DNA of 18,556 nucleotides from NCBI GenBank assembly GCA_003049485.1, contig PYST01000532.1, positions 1 to 18,556 of the forward strand. Direction: 5' to 3'. Positions 9,221-18,366 of the stretch are shown piece by piece; the stretch's first letter is position 1, and the number at the start of each line of letters is the position of its first letter. The notes beneath the pieces are model-generated. The model had not been told where the DNA came from. It ran no database searches and saw only the letters and a list, made by a program, of their open reading frames with translations. The stretch is from Ophioceras dolichostomum. Its lineage: Eukaryota > Ascomycota > Sordariomycetes > Magnaporthales > Ophioceraceae. A program made the translations under genes and the position numbers.

Positions 9221-9956
9221 ACTGCAAGCAACACTGGCGTTGGGAGCAAGCAAGCAAAGCAATGAGGCGAAACAGGCGCGGAGAAGAGCGCAAACATCTC
9301 TTGCCGCTATAGCATTGGGCAACAGCATTGGGCACACATGACGGATTTTATTTTGCTCGGCGTGGGAAGAGGGGACGACGATGATGATGGATGGATGGAC
9401 TGGAGCAGCATTTTCCACCTTGCCTTTTTTGGTTTATCTATATATTTCTTTTCATTTTTTTTCTCCTTTCTCTCGGTGTCTGTCCTGCTGGTCGGCGTTC
9501 TTGGCTGTTGGTGGTGTTTTAGTACTTTGTGTCGTTGTTGTTAGTCTCATGCAGGATTCTTCTATATATCTCGTCTGTCTCTTGAACAATGTTGAGGATA
9601 AGAGCAGTCAGCTCATCTTACTTGAAGGTAATGAATGGCCGGCAGCGAACCAGGAGTCATCGCTCGAGATGGCCGAGGTACTTTCTCCGGCTGGCAGCAA
9701 CTATCCAGAGCCTCTCGGTGAAGTGGTGGTCGCTTGCTTTGATGGCCACGTTATGGTAGGTTCCGAACGCTCTTCGATCTGAGTATGACTCCACTCCTTC
9801 ATGGTACACTGCGCCTCCAAGGAGCCTTGCCGTCCGGCACCTCTGCTTGGCACTTCGTGTGAGACTGTTCTGGTAATAGCTTCCTTCTTCCAGAAATATG
9901 TCGAGGGGAGCAAAGTGCAGGAGAAAAACAGCTGCCTAGATGGGAGGCCTTTCAGT

Positions 9957-9986
9957 ACCTACCTAGGTACCAGGTACCTATGTACA
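9957..9986. repeat. CCTAGG/GGTACC repeat patch
   Basis: The core ACCTACCTAGGTACCAGGTA contains a CCTAGG palindrome and two GGTACC palindromes (9966-9971 and 9973-9978). It is the densest copy of the intergenic repeat family. Confidence 0.6.
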
Positions 9987-10020
9987 TGTCCACCTTATTC
10001 TATCTTCCCCATGGCTGATG

Positions 10021-10034
10021 ATATCCATGGATAT
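10021..10034. repeat. 14-bp perfect palindrome ATATCCATGGATAT
   Basis: A perfect 14-bp inverted repeat with no spacer, in gene-free DNA. It could be a dimeric protein site or chance. Confidence 0.4.
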
Positions 10035-11499
10035 TTGTGGTGTCATGATCAACCGGTGAGTTGAGGGCTGGGCCGGTCCCGCTCGCCCGCAAAAGCCCAC
10101 GCCGTAAAGGTCTCCATCCAGAAGTACGGAGCGAGGAACCGACCTGAACGGCTCCGGTTACGAGCGGGATGTGAAAGTCTTCTGATTGGAGCCTAGAATT
10201 TGTGTAGATACCGAGTTTAAAAAGGTTCGCGTTGTGGTGCCGATCGAAAATGGCACCGCTTGACTCACGACGAGGGGGAAAAAAAAAGGAGGCTCCGAAC
10301 GAGGCGATTGCGAAAAGGGGGCTGAGCTGCGTAGAATATGCACCTCCATGGAGTCGCGTCAGCCACCAGTTCCAGACTGTCGGGTCCACGCAATGGAGCG
10401 GAACGGCGAGGCTCGGCTCATCCGTTTCGGAGCCTGACCAACCGGGGCATTCTGCATTTTGGGATTGTTACATTTGTCAACCAGATGACGGTAGACGCGT
10501 GAGCTGCGTGCTCCTGGCTCTTTTTCGGGCTTTGATTTTGTTAACGACCGTGCGAAAAGGCAACCAACTGCCTACCCTAGGTATCCAAAAGTTACATCAG
10601 ATACGGTTGAGATATTCTCCTGAATGTTCATTCAACAGCCGGGGTATCGTCCTGACCGAAGACAATGTGACTCCTTTCTTTCCCCGAGCCCGAGGAAGTC
10701 TGTCAATCCCCTCATTCACTAAGACCGATTGAGGCACGGTGAGCTTGTGTTGGTTTTATGTTAAGGCTCAATGTAGTCTTCTCCTCCCCTGTCATTTCTC
10801 TCCTCTCTCCCGCTAGACCGGTTAGGGAGTCCGCCAACTTTACCTTGGTGCCACGGAGTGAAGCCTGATCCAAGGTATCTCGAACGTCATCCCGTCTTAA
10901 CCATCTCTGATCAGCGGCCTGGCTCTCACCGCTTTGGCGGCCTCCCGGTGAAGAAGCAACGGGAGACGCAAGCGAAAAGGGGTAGAACCGGGTTAAGCGG
11001 GAGAAGGCCTTTTGATACGGCAGTGGTGGACGCAAGAGAATGGGGTAGGCGGCGCAATGGAACAGAAGCAATTTCTCTGAGCGTTCCGGCATGCCCGGAA
11101 GAGTCCGGGGACAGTCACGAATAGACAAGCTAGCACCTGCAACAAGCAGGCAGATGCCTCGCCACAGAGATGGTAATGACATCAGGACTTGATGCTCTTC
11201 GTTTGAAGGGCGAGGCGAGGTGTGCTCCAACCATGTCGATGCGGGTGTGGCGGGACTAGTATGGCCTAGCCTCGCAGGCACAGAGTGGGCAACGATGGCT
11301 GGGTTGGTATAAGTGGTCGGTGGTAAAAGGGGGACCAACCAGTACAGGGCCACATCCGGCAAATTGCAGTGATGTTCTCTCACCATCCCGCAAACCCCTG
11401 AGCCGGCCGACACACACAACAAGCCTGAGTGTTGCTACTGGACGGCCCGGACTCATTGGAGAAAAATCTGTCGCAACACTAGAGCGAGCTGAATCTCCA

Positions 11500-12900
11500 A
11501 AATGATCGTGACACGAGTACGGCGTCGTCTAGGAGGGAGAGGCGAGAGGGACGATTGTGGGGGCGGGCGGCAGCCACGAATGTACCCTCAGGAAAGACGA
11601 AGGAGGCAAGCGCCCACGGAGGGGACGAGAAGAAAGGGGATAACAAGCGTCCGAAGTGAGAGGGGGGTGGTGCTTGCAGAGAACAAGCGACTCAGGTCCC
11701 TATCTCTTCGCTATTCCGCCGAAGTGATCTATAGCTTTCGATGCCTGGAAGACTCGGCCCCAGGCTATTGAAACTTTCTTCCGCCAAGCCTGCGAGGAGA
11801 GGCAAGGGGGACCCCGAAAGCGGCGGAGAGAACTGTGTCCGGCTCCCTCCCCCAAATATGTTGGTGCCTTCGGAATTTTGGGACGACTGAGCCGTTTCCC
11901 ATTTTCCGCTTGTTTCTGGTAAGAGGCGGACGAGCGGGCAGGCTTTGATCGTCTCATGCCCGCTGCTAGGAGGAGTTCCGGTTCCCCCATGACACGGCGG
12001 CCACCTTGCCAGCTTTCCCCTCACGGGTGTGGCCGAGTCCCCTAAAGGCGGACGGTTGGGACTTCAGGCCGCATGAATGGGCCGCCCGAGAAACAAAAAA
12101 GCGAGAAAGAAATGAGGGAGGGAATAAAATTTGGCGACGAGTGGGACAAAAACGCTAGGACGCTAAGCCCAAGGAGACAGACAAGTGAAGAAGAAAAAAG
12201 TCTTGTTCGGGCGAAGGTCGGGGTGGACGAAACTTGCAGTCGTGGTACCGGAGCAGAGGGTGGGAGAGAACCGCCGAAGAGAGGGAGAGAGTACGAGGTA
12301 CGAAGCAGGTAGTGAAAGGGAGCGTAAGGGATTGAGATGTGATAGTGTGCGGCCCAAACGGCGGCCACCCACACACTATCATGGTGGTAACGGGCTGTGT
12401 GTCGCAGAAGAACGAAGTCCAGTGCTGGGCGAGCGAGCGAGAAAGCGAGCGCACCCAAGAGAAGAAGCCGGCCGGGCGGGACAAGAGGCGGAGGGATGTG
12501 GCGTCGTTCGAAGCGGGAAAATAATCAGGGTCGGTTACCACTGGCCACCATCCATGGCCTATGGCAATGGCCTTGTAGTATGGTAAGTGGCCCATGACTT
12601 GGGATGGATCCTTGGGACTAAATGGGAAGGGAGGTCGCAGATGAAGCGGCCATGAGGGGACACTGGAGCTTTATAGAGGGTCTCGACGAGGCCGGCCAGC
12701 CGCAAGCACCGCGCCATGGCCAGGCTGACAGCTTAAAAGAACAGGTACTCTTACAGGTACTAAGGTACCAGAGGGTAGAAAGCTCAGTACGTCCGTTTCA
12801 AGTGGGATAAACAAGGCAGAAGGCAAAAGAAGCGAAAGAAGACCAATGGTAGAAGAAGAAGCAAAGGACGCTAGTGGAGGCTGCGATTGCTGCGATTTCT
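11500..12900. other. Purine-rich (plus strand) gene-free stretch
   Basis: The plus strand is dominated by G and A here. I counted 126 purines in the 180 bases from 12061 to 12240, about 70 percent. In the minus-strand sense this is the pyrimidine-rich look of a fungal promoter or leader. No minus-strand coding sequence follows it leftward. Long frames on either strand (minus 12155-12595, plus 12185-12586) look like by-products of the skew, with no domain or codon signature. Confidence 0.5.
12742..12770. repeat. AGGTACT/AGGTACC repeat patch
   Basis: Three close copies of AGGTAC (12743, 12755, 12763), the last one within a full GGTACC palindrome at 12764-12769. It belongs to the same intergenic repeat style as 9124-9220 and 9957-9986. 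Confidence 0.5.
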
Positions 12901-13651
12901 GCTAGGTCCGCCGCTAGTGTATGCACCATGTATGCACTCACTGCAGAGTTTGAAAGTCTCGTGGTGTGATTTGGCAGACAACGGAATGAGGCAGGGAAGA
13001 TATCGCGGGAAGGCCGCTGGCTTCAGCTGTGCCAACAACATTCGAAGGGATGCATAGAAGGATGGCGCTAGCACACTGCCGGAATGTACCAGTTGATGTG
13101 TGCTAGGTAGCCCAGACGGATCATGTATCAATCACATCAGCAATCGAGAAATCAGCGGGTCTGGGGCAGCACTGTCGGGTCCTGTATTCCGCAATGTCTA
13201 GTGCACATAGGTGCAGAGGGTGTCCGGTAGGAATGTTGTGAGCTGTGAGCAGCTGTGTGCTAGGCCAGCCTTGGAAACCTCCACTGTCAACTATCAGTCG
13301 TCCCAAGTTGCTGATCGAACGGCACAAACGACAAACGCCGTGTAGGCCCTTGACAATGCCCCTAGGTGCCTTCTGTGGCTGTGCCACTCCGCGCCGCCTT
13401 GTCAACCCGCCTGCGGCACCTTCCCCCCCAAAACACGCCTGGAATTTTGAGCCGACCACCCCTGCGTGGCTCCGAAACGATTGGCGATCGCATCTCGACA
13501 ACACTTTTTCGCTTTTTCCCCTGTTCGTGTCGAACCCTTCGAGAAACGGACCGGCCCCAGGGCCGGCGCGGTCAGAACCGAATGGGAAGCTTGTTGGGCA
13601 TCTTTCTTCTGGCATTTCTCGCATATCTGGGCGGACTGTTGCGAGGCACAG

Positions 13652-13679
13652 TTTTTTTTTTCTTTTTTTTTTTTTTTCT
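13652..13679 (+). repeat. Poly-T tract with two C interruptions
   Basis: A 28-base run of T with single C interruptions. It could reflect a former poly-A tail insertion on the minus strand, but no retrotransposon-like coding sequence adjoins it. A nucleosome-excluding tract is equally possible. Confidence 0.7.
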
Positions 13680-14380
13680 TTGGCTTGTTTGCTTGCTTGC
13701 GTGCTCCCTTTCATCGCCTGTCGTTGGCAGCACCAGAAAGCCGCACGGCAGATGCCACCCCATGCAACACGCGGGCAACAAGCGCGCTTAGAGTCAACCT
13801 CATGATTGCTTCACGCCTGCCAACCCAACACACATCTCCTACTAACCTTCCGTCTCCCGTCTCTTACACAGCTCGCACAGCTCGCATAGTTCCCTGGCAG
13901 CTTCAAGTTGTGCTAGGAAACCAAACGTGGGTCTCGGGAGCTGCAGATCCAACTTCAACCCCATCCTCTGATGCAGACTTTGTTCTTTGTCCTCCCCCAA
14001 GCTTGATTATGCGATTTAAGCCGGGCGGCAGAGACGACGCCTTGTTTATTTTGTGTGCCTCGCGTGGGTCTGGCTTTGAGGGGGGAGGTTTGAGAGCACA
14101 CCCCATCCATATCCCTTCATCCCCCCATTCATCCATCCCAGAGCCGATTTTGGGCGGGTGGCCGAGCAATGGATGGACGAGAGAGAAGGGTGCAAAGGGG
14201 CGCTTGGGGTCGTCAGTGTGAGGCCTCTATCTGCCGTGCTCATCCATATACGTCCTCCGCTATGATCTCATCGTTGTTCTCTTTTCCTCCACGACTGGCA
14301 CAGCTTCTGCCTCGAGACATCAGGTGAAGCTCACATATTGAACAGTGATGATGATAGTGGCATCTATAACGCCTTGCCCG

Positions 14381-14403
14381 CTGGCAGTCTGGCAGTCTGG
14401 CAG
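14381..14403 (+). repeat. CTGGCAGT tandem repeat
   Basis: Three close copies of CTGGCAGT or CTGGCAGA in tandem (unit TCTGGCAG), noncoding. Confidence 0.6.
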
Positions 14404-14729
14404 AGATAGCCGCGCACCCTTCACTTTTCGACTTGAGGTCGAGGACGGTTGGGCACCACTGCACCACACCTAACCATTCCCCTGGGATTCCTGAGGGAGG
14501 TCGCGAGCTGCTAAGTGGCAGGTACTGACTGCACACAAACCGTCCCGAAATAGGCAGACCGATGTACTGTCGGTCGGTGGCACCGTTTTGCTCGCCGTTA
14601 CATGCCTTCTTCTCGATCCGCTTAGCCCTACGTTCCAATCTGTCTGTTGTCTCCATATCGTCTCCCGCCCTGTACGAAGGTACTCCCCCCGACTTGGCCC
14701 TGGATCAGCCTCACTCCCACTTCCCACTT

Positions 14730-14730
<1 letters not shown>

Positions 14731-14765
<35 letters not shown>
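14731..14765 (+). repeat. (CA)n microsatellite
   Basis: A perfect 35-base CA dinucleotide run (17.5 units) in the pyrimidine-rich region upstream of the SWIM-protein gene. The apparent His-Thr repeats in overlapping frames are by-products. Confidence 0.95.
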
Positions 14766-14768
<3 letters not shown>

Positions 14769-15344
14769 CTATAGCAACCAGGACATCGTCCCCATTCTTC
14801 GCTCCCCTCCCCACCTCCCATCCACTTCTTGTCCATCCACATTCCCTAGGCCACACGGGGCGCCTCCAGGCTTCCACCCAGGCCTCGCCGTCCGAGTCTT
14901 CTCTTTTTGCACTCTCTCCCCCTCCTTGGCAGAGGCCATCATTCATGGCCCGATCGACATCTTTCTCTCTTTTACTCTCCTCTGGAAGCCAACAGTACCA
15001 GAGAGCCGTACACTGTTCTCTCAGACTCTTGCCCATCCGACCACGCCCCTTGGATCCACCAAGGCCAGGACCAGGAGGACTGCGAGTCACAGGCAGGCTA
15101 TGTCACCGCTGCAGTGGGAAAGGGGATAGCGTGTACGACGCGAGAGAGATTTCGCTCCCCTGAAGCGTTCTCTCACATGCCTGTCTTAGCGGGCCGTGAT
15201 TTTGGGCCTCGACAGGGCTGCTTCTCTCCAATAGCTCTGCCCATCTCACCGTATCCAGTCATACTAGCTACTCCAGCTACTCTACTTCCTCTCTCTCCTA
15301 TATTTCTTGGAATATCTACCTACGACGTCGTTGGCCTTCTATAG

Positions 15345-15350
15345 TATAAA
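15345..15350 (+). promoter_or_regulatory. TATA box of the SWIM-protein gene
   Basis: TATAAA within CTATAGTATAAAGCCC lies about 200 bases before the start codon and is followed by a pyrimidine-rich leader. A GACGTC (CRE/bZIP-like) core is just upstream at 15324-15329. Transcription would then start near 15375-15400. Confidence 0.5.
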
Positions 15351-15474
15351 GCCCGACCTGAGTCCCGCGCAGAAACGTAGGAGATTTGTTGCTACTTTGG
15401 AGCATCGCCTCGCCCAATCATATTACCGCACCTTTCTCCAACTGAGTCCACGGCCTTTACTCTCATCCTCACTA

Positions 15475-15492
15475 TCACTCTCACTCTCACTC
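15475..15492 (+). repeat. TCACTC x3 in the leader
   Basis: Three exact TCACTC units form part of the pyrimidine-rich leader just before the SWIM-protein gene. The tract could also serve as a polypyrimidine tract for a leader intron ending at the AG at 15522-15523. Confidence 0.6.
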
Positions 15493-15547
15493 TACCATTC
15501 CCCCCTCCTCTCATGTGCAACAGATCCCTACCTTCCTTGGATTCTTC

Positions 15548-17521
15548 ATGTCTCTTTCTCCCACCACCGGCCTTGGTCAGCTTTCCCTCGAGAGCATGCC
15601 TCCTACTACCCGTTCCCAGAGCCAGCGGCCTTCTTCCGAGGCTGGAGCATCCACTGCTGCTGGGCTCAGCCAGCAACAATCTCAACCAGACGATAGCGAG
15701 TTTGACGTCGATGACCTTGACGTAGATGACCCGGACGATCCGGAGATCGACCAAAACGACAACATCATACGCTCTCCATTCACCAACCTCATCTACGACA
15801 TCAGTCGGCTGCCCACGCAGGAGTCAAGCCAGACCTCAGGCGGTCTCTCTTCCCAGCGTGCTCAGCAATCCCAGCAAGCTACCTCAGCCAGCCAGTCCCC
15901 AGAGACGGACGTCCAAGGAAGCATCCGAGAGCTCTTCAACAAGGACCTGCTCTACCACACGCCACCCATCACGATCCAATGGTGTGGCCTCAACACCACA
16001 GAGGGTTTCTACGGCTTCCAGCTCCACGAGAATGTACCGCTCTCGATTCGCATCGGCTCGCACAGTAGCCCACATTCGCGCCCAACCTGTAGCTGTGGCA
16101 AGCCCCAGCCGTGCCCGCACCTGGTTTGGCTACTTGACGCCATTGCCAAGTTGACGTTAGTGGACCATGACAGCAGGGACCCCTTGATTCTGGGCGAGAA
16201 CGGGACCCTAAGCGAGCTTCCCAATCTGTATAGCCACATCGCCGACTTTCGCCTCGATCTGCTCGCCAACGGCCTCCACTGCGACATAGGGCCACTACAA
16301 GCGGTCCTTCGCAAGCCGCCGAACAACCCGGTTCGCGCGAGGGAGACCAAGCAGGTGCTGTCTGCCTTTGACGGCTTCGAGGACGAGGATCCGGACTCGA
16401 ACCCTTCCGATGTAGACCCTTTCCGTCACATCGAGGAGTCGTCCCGGTCGTCATCGTCAGCTGCAGCGGGTGCCGGTACAGGTGGGGCCGGTGGTTCCTC
16501 ACGCCAAGGTGCTATGGAGCCCCCGAGGCCGAAGAAGCTCGATGTTAGGGAGACGTTGCGGAAGCTGCTCCACTCGAGCCCCGAGGCCTTCTCCATGCTG
16601 GTCAACTGCCTCCCGCCCCGGGAGAAGGTTCGGAACCCTTACTACCAGCTGGAGTATCGGGCTGAGTGCGTCCTGCAGGAGCTGGAGCAGTATTCCAAGT
16701 CCCTGACCGACAGCGCCATCGCCGCAGACCGACAAAGCCGTGGTGCCGACCTGGAGGTCGTCTGCAACGTGCCCTGGGCCGCGCGTCAGCTCTACGGTGC
16801 CTGCCAGCAGCTGTATAGCCTGATCAAAGACCGCCCCTCTAACTCTCCGGGAGCAGCCCCGGCCCAGCAACCGACCGGATCGACATCATCCTCGCAACTG
16901 CCATCACTGGCCCTACCTCCGCTGGAGACATGGGAGAAGGTCAGCGCCGCCCACGCCCTGGTATATATCCTCCACCGAGTGGTCTTTGACTTCATTGAGG
17001 ACCTGTACCCTGGAGACACGCCCGACTGCAACCTGTACGAGTACCTTATCGGCAGGTCGCAGGCAACCACGGGCTTCGTCATCGACGCGCTGGCCCTCCT
17101 GCCTGACCAGAACCAATATGTCTCTGAGCTAGATAAGATATTCGGTGTTATGGGTGACCGCGGAGCAAACCCGCATATCTACCAAGGACTTCAAGCCATC
17201 ATCGCACGTATGAAGAGTGGAACAAGCAGCACCGGCGGGCGCGGCAGCGGCGCCGGTGGCGGGTCTGTGCCGCCACCGTCGCCACCGCCGTCCTCGTCTC
17301 TCCTTGCCGTGCCGTCCTTCGGAGCCGGGCCGGGTGGAGCTGCGGGTCCCAGCTCCGGCACGGGATCATCAAGAGCGGGGGCCAGCGGGCGTGCGCGGAA
17401 CACCCGCTCCAGCAGCGGTAGCGGCAGCGGCAGTGGTACTGCGTCGGCTAGCGGCAGTGGCGCAGGATCGAAGAGGCCTGGCTCAAGGCAGGAGCACCAG
17501 GTCAAGAGGGCGGCTCGGTGA
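15548..17521 (+). CDS. SWIM-type zinc-finger protein of unknown function
   Basis: Single-exon gene, 657 aa from the ATG at 15548. A second in-frame ATG at 15596 (MPPTTRSQSQRP, 641 aa) has a better context (A at -3) and may be the true start. Order of parts: Ser/Gln-rich start; acidic stretch about 48-71 (SEFDVDDLDVDDPDDPEID); conserved-looking IRSPFTNLIYDISRLPTQ; then a SWIM zinc finger, CSCGKPQPCPH, with Cys181, Cys183, Cys189 and His191 (CxCx5CxH). Helical regions follow (KLDVRETLRKLLHSSPEAFS; AHALVYILHRVVFDFIEDLY near 475; FVIDALALLPDQNQYVSELD). The last ~100 residues are Gly/Ser/Pro-rich with a basic end (QVKRAAR). SWIM fingers bind DNA or protein partners. The Ala two residues after the His (third position) that marks Sws1/Shu2 proteins is Trp here, so I do not assign that family. 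The acidic stretch and basic tail suggest a nuclear protein, by inference only. Confidence 0.88.
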   Translation: MSLSPTTGLGQLSLESMPPTTRSQSQRPSSEAGASTAAGLSQQQSQPDDSEFDVDDLDVDDPDDPEIDQNDNIIRSPFTNLIYDISRLPTQESSQTSGGLSSQRAQQSQQATSASQSPETDVQGSIRELFNKDLLYHTPPITIQWCGLNTTEGFYGFQLHENVPLSIRIGSHSSPHSRPTCSCGKPQPCPHLVWLLDAIAKLTLVDHDSRDPLILGENGTLSELPNLYSHIADFRLDLLANGLHCDIGPLQAVLRKPPNNPVRARETKQVLSAFDGFEDEDPDSNPSDVDPFRHIEESSRSSSSAAAGAGTGGAGGSSRQGAMEPPRPKKLDVRETLRKLLHSSPEAFSMLVNCLPPREKVRNPYYQLEYRAECVLQELEQYSKSLTDSAIAADRQSRGADLEVVCNVPWAARQLYGACQQLYSLIKDRPSNSPGAAPAQQPTGSTSSSQLPSLALPPLETWEKVSAAHALVYILHRVVFDFIEDLYPGDTPDCNLYEYLIGRSQATTGFVIDALALLPDQNQYVSELDKIFGVMGDRGANPHIYQGLQAIIARMKSGTSSTGGRGSGAGGGSVPPPSPPPSSSLLAVPSFGAGPGGAAGPSSGTGSSRAGASGRARNTRSSSGSGSGSGTASASGSGAGSKRPGSRQEHQVKRAAR

Positions 17522-18204
17522 GATATGCAGCTACGCCCGCCGGCTTTTCCGAGACATTACGGTCGGGTATGAGGTTAGGGCTGGCCCCTTCCCCCTTTCG
17601 TCCCGTTCCTATGAGGTGAGGTAGGTACAATACTGCTCGACGCAGCCCCCTTCCTATTCCTCCTCGTTTGTTCTCGTTCTCTCTTTACATATTCAAATTA
17701 TTTCTGTCTCTACCTCCCCACCTTCCTATTATTTCCCTTTTCCCTTTCCCGCTTTCTACTTCCTCCATTTCTATACACCCACCTTCAGTTGACCGTCCAA
17801 GTTCCCTCTCCCCTTGCCCGGTCGAAGGAAGCTTCTTTCTCTAATTTCTCTCTTGCTGTACGCACAGGCAGTCTTCACCTGCTGAAGCTTGACTTCCTCA
17901 TGTTACCATCCACTAGATCTTGTTCTTATCTCTGTGTGCTCCCTCCGACTTTTTCACTGGTTATAGTTGCCTTCATTCCTTGCATATAAAATGCACCCAA
18001 CGCTTTCCTTCTCTTGGCCTGACCCAGGCCTGCTTTCCATTCCTACACAGTGTGTAACCTTCACCCCCTTTGCGTTTCATTGGACTTTCCTTGCTTGTTC
18101 GTTTATTTTCGTTTTCTCCTAGCTTCCGTTTTTAGACTCTAGATTGATCGCTCAAGGGACTGTGTGAATTTAGATTGTAATCTTCGTGTTCGTTCCTGCC
18201 AAAT
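17522..18204. other. 3' region of the SWIM gene and pyrimidine-rich leader of a downstream gene
   Basis: From about 17640 to 18120 the plus strand is rich in C and T, with TATAAA at 17985-17990 about 215 bases before an ATG at 18205. This resembles the promoter and leader of another plus-strand gene. No coding frame is supported inside. The first 100 bases probably hold the 3' end of the SWIM-protein transcript. Confidence 0.5.
17985..17990 (+). promoter_or_regulatory. Candidate TATA box for the 18205 ORF
   Basis: TATAAA in GCATATAAAATGC, within a pyrimidine-rich stretch and followed about 215 bases later by the first credible start codon at 18205. Confidence 0.35.
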
Positions 18205-18366
18205 ATGAAACCAATGTCCACCAGCCTTTCCTTCCTCGAGGTTGAGCCAGCCGTAATCGCCGAGTGCGTTCTTGCCCTCGAGAACAATCCCACTGCCATT
18301 CTCGACTTCCTCTCCGACAGGTTGTTGCCCTTCAGACTCGGCTTAGTGGGCTTGGCGACTCCCTGA
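18205..18366 (+). CDS. Short or partial coding exon, unknown protein
   Basis: An ATG at 18205 (second in-frame ATG at 18214) opens a frame to a TGA at 18364-18366 (53 aa). The first 38 codons are strongly coding-like, with mostly C-ending codons, and give an amphipathic sequence including FLEVEPAVIAECVLALENNP and TAILDFLSD. This pattern is loosely like a CUE/UBA three-helix domain, where a proline-rich start and an 'NNPTAILDFL' end are common; that is only a guess. Codon bias fades after 18320 (GAC AG|G TTG TTG). This suggests an exon end (weak GTTGTT donor), decay or an insertion. The minus-strand frame 18132-18389 lacks such bias. The gene may continue outside the window. Confidence 0.35.
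   Translation: MKPMSTSLSFLEVEPAVIAECVLALENNPTAILDFLSDRLLPFRLGLVGLATP

Larger units (their letters stand above)
8854..11499. other. Gene-free region downstream of CDC14
   Basis: After the CDC14 stop there is AT-rich 3'-end-like sequence (AGTATAATAATGG near 8861; TTTTTTTT near 8964). Beyond it I find no frame with fungal codon bias or a known motif on either strand. Apparent ORFs (for example minus 10712-11422, plus 10232-10732) have random-looking residues and mixed third positions, and I could not join any into a plausible spliced protein. The region holds two GGTACC-rich patches and a 14-bp palindrome, listed separately. Confidence 0.55.
12901..15340. other. Far upstream region of the SWIM-protein gene
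   Basis: No gene is supported. Composition changes from balanced (12.9-13.4 kb) to increasingly pyrimidine-rich on the plus strand (especially 14.7-15.3 kb), as in a long fungal promoter or untranslated leader. Frames such as plus 13466-14221 run through a poly-T tract and homopolymers and are not credible. Simple repeats inside are listed separately. An untranslated RNA or 5' leader exon could be here but cannot be proved from sequence. Confidence 0.5.

Noticed and set aside
10712..11422. 236-aa minus-strand frame in the gene desert
   Set aside because: No codon bias, no motif, and low-complexity skew. It does not connect to other exons.
13490..13530. GGGTTCGACACG on the minus strand, B-box-like
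   Set aside because: The ending does not fit GGTTCGANNCC and no cloverleaf can be drawn nearby.
13466..14221. 251-aa plus-strand frame
   Set aside because: It contains a poly-Phe run from the poly-T tract and has no domain resemblance. It is typical of an open frame in simple-sequence DNA.
14470..15090. 206-aa minus-strand frame
   Set aside because: It runs through the CA microsatellite (Cys-Val repeat) and a skewed leader region. No family signal.
16088..16120. Assignment of the SWIM protein to the Sws1/Shu2 recombination family
   Set aside because: The alanine after the CxH is tryptophan and the rest of the protein does not resemble Sws1. I kept the general SWIM label.
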